18,007 nt of DNA from 2-02-FULL-66-22 sp964576535. Lineage in GTDB: Bacteria > Methylomirabilota > Methylomirabilia > Methylomirabilales > 2-02-FULL-66-22. Numbering within the stretch: position 1 is the stretch's first letter; every line of letters starts with the position of its first letter. Position numbers and translations under genes: made by a program. Location: assembly GCA_964576535.1 (NCBI GenBank), contig CAZNWB010000065.1, positions 1 through 18,007 on the forward strand, given 5' to 3'. The notes under the pieces were generated by a model. The model saw nothing but the letters and a program-made list of their open reading frames with translations, was not told the origin of the DNA and did not search any database. Positions 1 to 6,099 of the stretch are shown one piece after another.

Positions 1-84
1 GAGCATTTGGCCGCAGCGGAATTTCGGATCGGGGTGGATTCGACCACCAACGAGGAGAAGCGGGAGGAAGGACGGCAAGGCTAG
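1..84 (+). CDS. possible 3' end of a truncated upstream gene
   Basis: Frame 1 is open from the window edge to a TAG at 82-84, giving 27 residues rich in charged amino acids (Glu, Lys, Arg) at the end. A run this short can be open by chance. It is the only candidate for the gene served by the terminator at 239-281, but the 155-base gap between them is long for a simple 3' end. No family is recognised. The bases to the left of the window would settle it. Confidence 0.25.
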   Translation, partial: EHLAAAEFRIGVDSTTNEEKREEGRQG

Positions 85-93
85 AGTTTAGGC

Positions 94-123
94 TTGACAA
101 TGATGAGCGGACCCGGCTAGCTT
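94..123 (+). promoter_or_regulatory. possible sigma70 promoter upstream of the 239-281 terminator
   Basis: A consensus -35 TTGACA lies at 94-99. With an 18-base spacer the -10 is TAGCTT at 118-123, a weak match. A start near 130 and the terminator at 239-281 would give a transcript of about 150 nt. No well-supported coding frame lies between them, so a small RNA is possible. The weak -10 keeps confidence low. Confidence 0.25.
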
Positions 124-238
124 GACGTCGCCTCGACATTTGCCCTTGGGGTGTTTCAAAGGGGAGAGGGGCGATGTCAGTCGGCGGAAAGCCGTCATTT
201 AGCGCAGGGGCGAATCTGTCCCGGCGTGCCGATATGTG

Positions 239-281
239 CGGCCCTTTGGGGAGCGGCCAGCCCCAAAGGGCCGTTCTGTTT
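239..281 (+). terminator. strong rho-independent terminator
   Basis: A perfect 13-bp stem (239-251 pairs with 261-273; arm CGGCCCTTTGGGG) with a 9-base loop is followed by the T-rich tail TTCTGTTT at 274-281. On the opposite strand the stem is not followed by a T tract, so it acts on plus-strand transcription. It ends either the gene truncated at the left edge or an independent short transcript starting near 130. Confidence 0.75.
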
Positions 282-909
282 GCAGGCAACCACCGCCCAA
301 TGCTGACACTGGCGGCGGCTCCTTAACCACATTCCCCGCCTGAATCTCCCTCCCTGAAAGCCTATCGCGGAGTCTCTGCTGAACTCTCCCCCCAGCGGTG
401 AGGTGCCAAGGCTGTCTGGCAACTGGCGAAGAGATTGCCATCTTCCATTGGCACCTCGGAGCCTCGTGCTTGTCGGCGCGGAAGCTAATTTCGGGCATGC
501 TCGCGCGCACTCCCCGACCGAGGCCTGACTGTGGAACATGAGAGCTAGGAGGACGCGACATTGGTTCTATTCCCGGCCGCCGCTGCCGCCACAACTGCCT
601 ATGCCCGGATGTTGGGCGTCCCTCTACCGCTCTTAGCGAGTACAGGCAATGAGTTGGGTAAACGGGCTGGGGGACGTAGTTCACTTATTCAACTTATCGT
701 CGCTGGCCTCCTGGGCCGAAGAGGACCCATCGAATCCCCTTCCGCTCCCCTTCCCCGCGCTCCCCAGTCAGTCCTCGACGACGCGATCGACGCCACTCGC
801 CGCGAGGACAGGAAAGAGCAAGGACCTTCCTGAGTGCACAGAAGCTCATACCCACTCGGACGTTGCTTTTTCCTTGTTCGGGTGTTTTCATACGGGGCTA
901 GTGCAATCC
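282..909. other. region with no supported gene
   Basis: Several overlapping frames are open on both strands but none has a recognisable domain or convincing start context. The best is a 90-codon plus-strand frame with a TTG start at 561 preceded by AGGAGG. Its product is low-complexity (Ala, Arg, Pro, Ser) and unrecognised. The last part, about 860-909, should hold the promoter and leader of the selenoprotein gene; it is T-rich (a TTTTT run and TTTTC), but no clear -35/-10 pair can be called. Confidence 0.5.
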
Positions 910-920
910 GGAGGATCGCC

Positions 921-2399
921 ATGTCATTTGGCTCGCGTCCGACGGTCCGCGCCCCCGAGTTTCCGGACGTGATGGAGTGGTTCAATACCGCTCAGCCGGT
1001 CCGCCTCGCCGATCTCCGGGGGCGTGTGCTGCTGCTCGACTTCTGGACCTACTGCTGAATCAACTGCCTGCACGTCCTCCCGGAGCTGGAGGCGCTGGAA
1101 GCGAAATACCCCCAGGCCCTGACGATCATCGGGGTCCACTCCGCCAAGTTCCCCAACGAGCGGGAGGCCGCCTCCCTGCGCCACGCCATCCGCCGACACC
1201 AGATCACCCATCCTGTAGTCAATGACGCCGACTTTGTCATCTGGCAGCGCTACGGCGTGCGGGCCTGGCCCACCCTGGTCCTCATAGACCCGTCCGGCTA
1301 CGTGGTGGGAACCGTGGCGGGAGAAGGACATGGCCCCGTTCTGGATGAAGCCATCGCCGATATGATCGCAGAGCACCGGACAGCGGGCTCCCTGCGCGAG
1401 GGGCCAGGACCGGGCCCGACTGCCGAGACTGCAGACGCCACCCCGCTCGCCTTTCCCGGCAAGGTCGTCGTGGACTCCGCCTCGGGCAGACTGGCGATCG
1501 CCGACTCCGGACACCACCGGATCGTCATCGCGAATATGGACGGGACTATCCAGGCGCTGGCCGGCACAGGCAAGCCTGGCGCTGAAGATGGGCCCTTTGC
1601 GGAGGCAGGCTTCCGCCACCCGCAGGGTGTCGCATTCCACAACGGAAGTCTCTACGTCGCCGACACGGAGAACCATCTGATCCGCCGCCTGGATCTGGGC
1701 GCCGGGCGGGTTGAGAGTATGGCGGGGACAGGACGCCAAGCCCATGGTCCCCTTCGGCCTGCGGACGACAATCCCCTCGCGACCAGCCTGAACTCCCCTT
1801 GGGACCTCGTGACCCTCAACGGGGTTCTCTACATCGCCATGGCCGGATGCCATCAGGTGTGGGGGCTTGATCTTGCGGGGGGAAAGCTTGATCTGGTCTG
1901 CGGCACAGGCCGCGAGGCGTTGGTTGATGGCTCGCGCCTTGACGCGGCCATGAACCAGCCGAGCGGCATCGCCACCGACGGAAGCCTGCTGTTCGTCGCG
2001 GACAGCGAGGCCAGCGCGATCCGGAGCATTGACCCACGCCCTGGAGGCCGGATCCGCACCCTGGTGGGAGTGGGGTTGTTCGAGTTCGGCGATCGGGACG
2101 GTTCCGGGAGCGGGGTCCGCCTCCAGCACCCGTTGGGCGTTGCGGTCCTGGATGGGCGCGTGTATGTCGCCGACACCTACAACCACAAGATCAAGGTCCT
2201 GTACCCCTCCCTCCAACGCGTGGAGACCCTGTTCGGGGGCGGCGGACCAGGAACCGGCCATGGGGACCGACCGCAATTCTTCGAACCGGGTGGTCTGGCC
2301 TCGGCCCCTGGCCGGTTGTACGTCGCCGATACCAACAACCACCGCATCTGCGTCGCCGACCTCGCCACCGGCACGGTGACCGCCGTCCCCCATCGCTGA
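921..2399 (+). CDS. thioredoxin-like / NHL-repeat protein, probable selenoprotein (UGA = Sec46)
   Basis: The start is ATG 921, with GGAGG at 910-914 six bases upstream. The frame meets TGA at 1056-1058 but stays open to 2399: 492 residues if the UGA is read. Residues 1-150 form a thioredoxin fold like the N-terminus of NHLRC2-type proteins. In that family the active site reads WTYCCINC; here it is W42-T-Y-C45-UGA-I-N-C49, so the UGA replaces the first Cys of the CxxC pair and would give a U46-x-x-C49 redox centre. The cis-Pro motif WPT is at 116-118. Residues about 178-485 carry repeated NHL blades (motifs such as LYVADTENH, VYVADTYNHK and LYVADTNNH), a beta-propeller. No signal peptide is seen, so it is probably cytosolic. 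The role is thiol/selenol redox; the substrate is unknown. The alternative is a nonsense mutation, but the exact site, long intact downstream frame and SECIS-like hairpin argue against decay. Confidence 0.82.
1056..1058 (+). other. in-frame UGA, predicted selenocysteine codon
   Basis: TGA sits between TGC (Cys45) and ATC-AAC-TGC (Ile-Asn-Cys49). The NHLRC2-like family normally has Cys at this position (CCINC), so TGC/TGT has been replaced by TGA at the nucleophilic residue of a redox motif. This is the classic Cys/Sec exchange pattern. Confidence 0.8.
1071..1097 (+). promoter_or_regulatory. bacterial SECIS-like hairpin
   Basis: The bases after the UGA fold into a stem of 1076-1080 (CCTCC) with 1088-1092 (GGAGG), closing the 7-base loop CGGAGCT at 1081-1087. 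Below it, U1075 is bulged on the 5' side, then 1073-1074 pair with 1093-1094. A one-base bulge at C1095 allows 1071-1072 to pair with 1096-1097. The loop begins 22 bases after the UGA and has G as its second base. Spacing, a loop G and a 5' bulged U are the known properties of SelB-binding elements such as that in E. coli fdhF. The folding was done by eye. Confidence 0.65.
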
Positions 2400-2411
2400 C
2401 AACCGGGCTGA

Positions 2412-2876
2412 CAAAGCGGCGAATTCCTTCGACCCTGGCCGCACACCCGTCCTCATAGGGCCGCCCTGAACCAAACTGTCGCAGAAGCAACGGTCTGGGC
2501 GCGCGACCAGTGGGAGGACGAGCGCGCCCTGCGAGAAGAGATCGAACCCTGGTCAAGTCCCCTCACCTCCGGGGAGATCCTGCAGAAGATCATGGCGGAT
2601 CCCGGCCCCGGCGTGGTAGTCTTCGGCCGGGTGGAGACGCCCATGGAGTTCCTCTCCCGGGAGAACTGGTGGGAGCGCGGCTGCTTCCAGAGGTTTTCGG
2701 ACCCCGTGTACGGGGATCTGACCCTTCAGATGCCGGTGTGGCGGATGACCGAGACCCCGCCGCGGATCCGCTGGGCCTGCCGGCCCACCGGGTACCACAA
2801 TGGCTACGTCTACCAAAAATACCTCGGCCTGGGCCCGCGGCGCCTGGCCGAACTCAAGGACGGGGGGGTCCTGTGA
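2412..2876 (+). pseudogene. C-terminal remnant of a family III (CaiB/BaiF) CoA-transferase
   Basis: Frame open from just after a TGA at 2409-2411 to TGA 2874-2876. The last ~60 residues resemble the CaiB/BaiF C-terminus: DPVYGDLTLQMPVWRMTETP, then a segment ending in KYLGLGPRRLAELKDGGVL. Family-like sequence (WARDQWEDERALREE, then GPGVVVFGRVETPMEF) starts well upstream of the first ATG (2592). That ATG has no ribosome site, so it is not the natural start. The family is about 400 residues long; only about 135-150 remain and the N-terminal CoA-binding part is absent, the NHL gene ending 12 bases earlier. It therefore looks like a deletion remnant. Its stop overlaps the phaC start (TGATG), so it may still be translated and couple to phaC. 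A divergent free-standing small protein is less likely. Confidence 0.6.
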
Positions 2877-3973
2877 TGGCGGAAGGCTCTGGGAAGGCCG
2901 GCCCGGAAGCTGCCGCAGCATTCGAGATGCTCGGGCGGTGGCACGAGGAAGTGTCGCGCAACATGCTGCGCATGCAGAACTTCGCCACCATGCTCCTCCA
3001 CCCCGAGGAGCCGGAGGTGGGCCCCACCCCCCGGGAGGAGATTTACCGGAAGCACAAGTCCAGGCTCTACCGCTATGCGTCCTCGCGAATGCACCGCACC
3101 CCGCTGCTTTTCGTCCCCAATCTCGGCATCAGCCGTCCCTACATCTTCGACCTGCTCCCCGGCGGCAGCTTCGTCGAGCACATGACCCGGCAGGGGTTCG
3201 ACTTCTATCTCCTGGACTGGGGCGTATTCGGGCCCGAGGACAACCATCTCACCGTCGAGGATTGCGTGACCCGCATCCTGCCGCGCATGGCTCGAAAGGT
3301 GCTGGAATCGTCCGGGGCCCGCGAACTCTCGGTCCTGGGTTACTGCATGGGCGGCCCCCTCTCGGCGTGTTTCCTGGCCCTGTACCCCGACGTGCCCGCG
3401 AAGACATTCATCAACATGGCGGGTCCCATCGATTTTTCCCACGCGGGCCTGTTCCGATGCTGGCTTAACCGGAAATACTTCGACGTGGACCGCTTCGTGG
3501 ACACCCTCGGCCAGATTCCGGCGGACCTGGTCCGGATCGGCTTCAAGCTGCTCAAACCCAGCATGGACCTGTCCACCGGCCTCAACCTCTGGTGGAACCT
3601 GGGGAACGAGAGCTACGTGAAGGGGTTCAAGGCGCTCAACAAGTGGGCCAATGAGTACGTCGCCTTCCCGGGAGAGTTCTTCCGGCAGTGGGTGAAAGAG
3701 TTCTACCAGGAGAACCGCCTGGTCCGTGGCGAACTCACGCTGGGCGGCCGGCCGGTCAAGCTCGAGACGATCGGGTGCCCCGTGTTCGTGGTGGGCGCCA
3801 AGGAAGACAACATCGCCCCGCCGGCCTGCGTGCGCGCGCTGATCGACGCGGTCAGCAGCCGGGACAAGGAGTACGTGGAGCTCCCCGGTGGGCACATCTC
3901 CTTGATCGCGGGCCGGGGCGCCGCGACCCACTGCTGGCCCAAGGTATCGAGCTGGCTGGCGGCGCGCTCGTAG
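2876..3973 (+). CDS. phaC: class III-type poly(3-hydroxyalkanoate) synthase catalytic subunit
   Basis: 365 residues, the usual size for class III PhaC (about 355-365) and much shorter than class I enzymes (about 560-600). It polymerises (R)-3-hydroxyacyl-CoA into PHA at the granule surface. The alpha/beta-hydrolase core shows the synthase lipase box G155-Y-C157-M-G-G, where Cys replaces the lipase Ser. Catalytic Asp311 is in GAKEDNIAPP and His340 in LPGGHISL. The Cys-Asp and Asp-His spacings (154 and 29) match those of class III enzymes. The signature LLDWGVFGPED is at about 112-122. The ATG overlaps the stop of the upstream fragment (TGATG), preceded by a G-rich but imperfect ribosome site. 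A phaE-like gene follows 59 bases downstream, agreeing with a two-subunit enzyme. No promoter was found directly upstream, so it may depend on readthrough from the selenoprotein gene. Confidence 0.93.
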   Translation: MAEGSGKAGPEAAAAFEMLGRWHEEVSRNMLRMQNFATMLLHPEEPEVGPTPREEIYRKHKSRLYRYASSRMHRTPLLFVPNLGISRPYIFDLLPGGSFVEHMTRQGFDFYLLDWGVFGPEDNHLTVEDCVTRILPRMARKVLESSGARELSVLGYCMGGPLSACFLALYPDVPAKTFINMAGPIDFSHAGLFRCWLNRKYFDVDRFVDTLGQIPADLVRIGFKLLKPSMDLSTGLNLWWNLGNESYVKGFKALNKWANEYVAFPGEFFRQWVKEFYQENRLVRGELTLGGRPVKLETIGCPVFVVGAKEDNIAPPACVRALIDAVSSRDKEYVELPGGHISLIAGRGAATHCWPKVSSWLAARS

Positions 3974-4032
3974 CCAGAGGATGTGCCGGGAACACGACAG
4001 CACTCGTCATCCGCCCGAGAGGAGATGCACTC

Positions 4033-4599
4033 ATGGTCGAGAATCCGAGTCCGCAGGCGCTCTTCGACCTCTGGAAGAAGCAGATTGAGGAGGGAACGCA
4101 GGCCTGGGCCAAGCTGATGGGTCAGGGCCAAGCGACAGATCCCACTGCCTTCTGGCGTCCGTACATGGACCAGGGAATGGCTACATGGTCCAAGGTTTTC
4201 ACCCAAGGCCCGGTCACCCCGGACCTGATGACCCAGTGGAAGCAGTTCCTGGACCAGTGGATCGCCGCGTGGTCCAAGGTGCTGGAACAGGCCATGGGAA
4301 CCGAGGCCTTCGCCCAGGCACTCGGCAAGTACCTGGACCAGTGGCTGACCGTCCAGGCCCCGATGAAGAAGGTCGTGGACGAATCTGCCGAGGCCACCCT
4401 CTCGACCCTGGGGATCCCTTCGCGCTCGCAAGTGGTGGGAGTCGCCCGCCAGGTCATGGACCTGGACGACCGCATCGAGCGGCTGGAGGATCGCCTGGAT
4501 GCGCTCATGACCCGGATGGACGATCTCTTCAAGGCCCTTGGCGAGCACGAGGCGGCCGCTGCACGGCGCGCCGCCGGGAGAGAGGCTCCCCCGGCGTGA
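4033..4599 (+). CDS. phaE: PhaE-like PHA synthase partner subunit
   Basis: 188 residues, ATG 4033 with AGGAG about ten bases upstream. The protein is helical and rich in Trp and Gln, with recurring blocks of the type FWRPYMDQG, QFLDQWIAAW and KYLDQWL. A heptad-like coiled coil ends it (VMDLDDRIERLEDRLDALMTRMDDLFKAL), followed by an Ala/Arg-rich tail. This pattern, directly downstream of a class III-size phaC, fits PhaE, the non-catalytic subunit that activates PhaC. At 188 residues it is about half the length of Allochromatium-type PhaE (about 360) and closer to the Bacillus class IV PhaR subunit. Phasin-like function cannot be excluded. A GC-rich hairpin (4572-4596) covers the last codons and may stabilise the 3' end of the phaCE message; no T tract follows it. 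Confidence 0.75.
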   Translation: MVENPSPQALFDLWKKQIEEGTQAWAKLMGQGQATDPTAFWRPYMDQGMATWSKVFTQGPVTPDLMTQWKQFLDQWIAAWSKVLEQAMGTEAFAQALGKYLDQWLTVQAPMKKVVDESAEATLSTLGIPSRSQVVGVARQVMDLDDRIERLEDRLDALMTRMDDLFKALGEHEAAAARRAAGREAPPA

Positions 4600-4720
4600 C
4601 GCGGCGGCTCTACCCCTGATACCCTGCACGCCTGATAAACGGTAGCCCTGGATCTCCCCTGCCCCGACGAACCTCGCCATCCCCCGATCCTCAGGAGCGA
4701 ACCCCGAGCAAAATAACTCG

Positions 4721-4749
4721 TTGTCTACCTTGACGCGGCGTGTTATCCT
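4721..4749 (+). promoter_or_regulatory. sigma70-like promoter of phaR
   Basis: TTGTCT (4721-4726), a 17-base spacer and TATCCT (4744-4749). The predicted start, near 4756, lies at the ribosome site GGAGG (4757-4760 region) just ahead of ATG 4767, so the leader would be only about ten bases. A separate promoter would let phaR be expressed apart from phaCE. Confidence 0.45.
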
Positions 4750-4766
4750 CTACGCGGAGGTCCGAC

Positions 4767-5264
4767 ATGCCATACGTCATCAAGCGGTACTCGAACCGCA
4801 AGCTCTACGACACGCAGGAGAGCCGCTACGTCACGCTGGAAGAAGTCGAGGAGCTGATCCGGGAGGGGAAGGAGATCTCTGTCGTGGACGCCTCGACGGG
4901 GAAGAACCTGACGTCGGTGACGCTGGCCCAGATCATCCTGGAAAACGAGCGGAGCCACCGGGCCGCGCTTCCGACGGCCTTCCTCCACCAGCTCATCAAG
5001 CATGGCGAGGGCTGGCAGGACTTCTTCCAGAAATCGCTCCAAGCGAGCTTGGAGGGGATCATCGGCAGCCAGCGGGAGGCCGATCGAATCTTCAAAGAGT
5101 GGGCGGCTCGTGCCGGCCTCGTCCCATCCGCAGCGCAGGCCGGACGGGAGGAGAAGACGCGGGAGCCCGCCGCAGAGAGCGAGACACTTCGCCGCGAGCT
5201 TGAACTGCTCAAAGAGAAGCTCAGGACCATCGAGCAGCGACTGGAGCAGAAAGATGAGGGGTGA
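4767..5264 (+). CDS. phaR: PhaR, PHA accumulation regulator (repressor)
   Basis: 165 residues; ATG 4767 is preceded by GGAGG, and the protein begins MPYVIKRYSNRKLYDTQESR, the hallmark of the PHB/PHA accumulation regulator DNA-binding domain (about residues 1-60). The middle (about 60-120) fits the PHB-accumulation domain. The end (about 130-165) is a charged coiled coil (LRRELELLKEKLRTIEQRLEQ), likely for oligomerisation. Family knowledge: PhaR represses phasin genes and is released when it binds nascent PHA granules. The phasin gene is convergent next door and its promoter contains a perfect palindrome (5829-5843), a good candidate PhaR site. Name clash: this is not the Bacillus class IV synthase subunit PhaR. 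Confidence 0.92.
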   Translation: MPYVIKRYSNRKLYDTQESRYVTLEEVEELIREGKEISVVDASTGKNLTSVTLAQIILENERSHRAALPTAFLHQLIKHGEGWQDFFQKSLQASLEGIIGSQREADRIFKEWAARAGLVPSAAQAGREEKTREPAAESETLRRELELLKEKLRTIEQRLEQKDEG

Positions 5265-5304
5265 CCCCGGAGGGCCGGCGACTGCGGCCGGCGGCCCCCC
5301 GGGG
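5265..5304. terminator. GC-rich hairpin between convergent phaR and phasin genes
   Basis: Bases 5265-5276 pair with 5293-5304 with one A-C mismatch at 5271/5298; the loop is 5277-5292 and can itself fold. It begins right after the phaR stop and ends 12 bases before the phasin stop, the expected place for a shared bidirectional terminator. The T tracts are poor (only GGTTTGG on the plus side), so termination strength is uncertain. Confidence 0.45.
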
Positions 5305-5315
5305 GTTTGGCGTGC

Positions 5316-5768
5316 TTAGCTCTTGGAAGGCGTGTAGAGAACCTTGAGGTCCGTGGTCAGGCTGGAGAAGGTCTGCTGGATCTGCTTGGCAGCCTTCTGA
5401 GTGGTCGCCTGGAGCTGTTCGGCAACCTGCGTCACAGCCTGGGCGTTCCCCTCGACGAGCTTGAAGGCCTTCTGGGTTTCCTGAATCCCCTCGACCAACC
5501 CCTTCTGGTACCACGTGAAGGGATCCTTCTGCCAGTCCCCGACGTCGCCCTGCCGCCGGAACCAGTAGCTCTGCCCCTCCTTCGCCGCCTCAAGGGCCGA
5601 AGCCTGAAGCTTGCCGTAGAACTGGACACCTTCCTTCAGGGTGTGCGCCGAGAGGTCGGCCAATTCCTGGACGATCTTCTGGTTGGCATCCGTCCAGAGA
5701 GCCAGAGCCTCCACGGCCTTGTTGCTGAACTGCCCGAACAACTCCTGCGTCTCGCTCGTGATCTTCAT
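5316..5768 (-). CDS. phasin family protein (PHA granule-associated)
   Basis: 150 residues from ATG 5768, chosen because GGGAGG lies about six to eight bases upstream; an in-frame ATG nine codons earlier (5795) has poorer context. The protein is all-helical, rich in Ala, Gln, Lys and Glu, with no Cys. It has phasin-like amphipathic stretches (FGQFSNKAVEALALWTDANQ at the start; AVTQVAEQLQATTQKAAKQI near the end). Phasins coat PHA granules and control their size and number. The gene faces phaR, has its own strong promoter with an embedded palindrome, and completes the phaC-phaE-phaR module. Identification rests on composition, size and context, as phasins diverge quickly. Confidence 0.8.
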   Translation of the reverse strand: MKITSETQELFGQFSNKAVEALALWTDANQKIVQELADLSAHTLKEGVQFYGKLQASALEAAKEGQSYWFRRQGDVGDWQKDPFTWYQKGLVEGIQETQKAFKLVEGNAQAVTQVAEQLQATTQKAAKQIQQTFSSLTTDLKVLYTPSKS

Positions 5769-5824
5769 GGTGTTTGTCCTCCCTTTCTGTTTCATGGTTT
5801 CGAGCCTCCCTTCGACGCAGGCAG

Positions 5825-5854
5825 AGAATAACGCAATGCGTTAGCAATTGTCAA
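5825..5854 (-). promoter_or_regulatory. strong sigma70 promoter of the phasin gene
   Basis: On the minus strand a perfect -35 TTGACA (5854-5849), an 18-base spacer and -10 TATTCT (5830-5825). The predicted start near 5818 gives a leader of about 50 bases before ATG 5768. The spacer contains the palindrome at 5829-5843, so the promoter appears repressible. Confidence 0.7.
5829..5843. promoter_or_regulatory. palindromic operator inside the phasin promoter (candidate PhaR site)
   Basis: TAACGCA-A-TGCGTTA is a perfect 15-base palindrome between the -35 and -10 elements, touching the -10. A second half-site, TGCGTTA, lies at 5868-5874, exactly 31 bases (about three helical turns) from the matching half of the palindrome. 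A repressor bound here would block RNA polymerase. PhaR from the adjacent gene is the natural candidate, by inference only. Confidence 0.65.
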
Positions 5855-6099
5855 GATATTTGTGCGATGCGTTAAAATTTCTAGTTATTATTAATTATAC
5901 GTGTAAAATTAAATAGTTAATAGTGTTAAAGAAGTAAATTGTGGTAAATTATTCTAGTAACTATTGATGAATATTGACTGTTATTGAATATGGTTATCGC
6001 TGGAATGGCATGGGAGGAAGAGACCGTCCTACCACATCCCTGTCAGTGAGGCCGTTCACCTGAGACGGCATACCCGAGACCTGCCTGAGCTGCGTCCTC
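5855..6099. other. AT-rich intergenic island
   Basis: From about 5843 to 5998 the sequence is strikingly AT-rich (long runs such as TTATTATTAATTATA and GTAAATTGTGGTAAATTATT) in an otherwise GC-rich window. Near-repeats of TAGTTA/TAGTAA occur around 5882, 5912 and 5955. No open frame with a ribosome site is present. It lies upstream of the phasin promoter and downstream of copA, so it could be an UP-type or nucleoid-protein-bound control region. The remainder, 6000-6099, returns to normal composition with no clear terminator for copA. Confidence 0.6.

Noticed and set aside
21..34. ATTTCGGATCGGGG shared by 21-34 and 15088-15101
   Set aside because: A single 14-base match in 18 kb is close to chance expectation; it only hints at a dispersed repeat.
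561..833. 90-codon plus-strand frame with TTG start and AGGAGG upstream
   Set aside because: Low-complexity, unrecognised product and unusual codons; the ribosome-like site alone is not enough.
1257..2399. Starting the NHL protein at GTG 1257
   Set aside because: That start is inside the thioredoxin domain (YGV-RAWPT), lacks a ribosome site and discards the active-site half.
924..2474. Long minus-strand open frame (516 codons) opposite the selenoprotein gene
   Set aside because: It mirrors the codon pattern of the plus-strand gene, has no recognisable domain, and the plus strand has clear thioredoxin and NHL motifs.
4730..4749. TTGACG at 4730-4735 as the phaR -35
   Set aside because: Only eight bases from the -10 TATCCT; TTGTCT at 4721 has the correct 17-base spacing.
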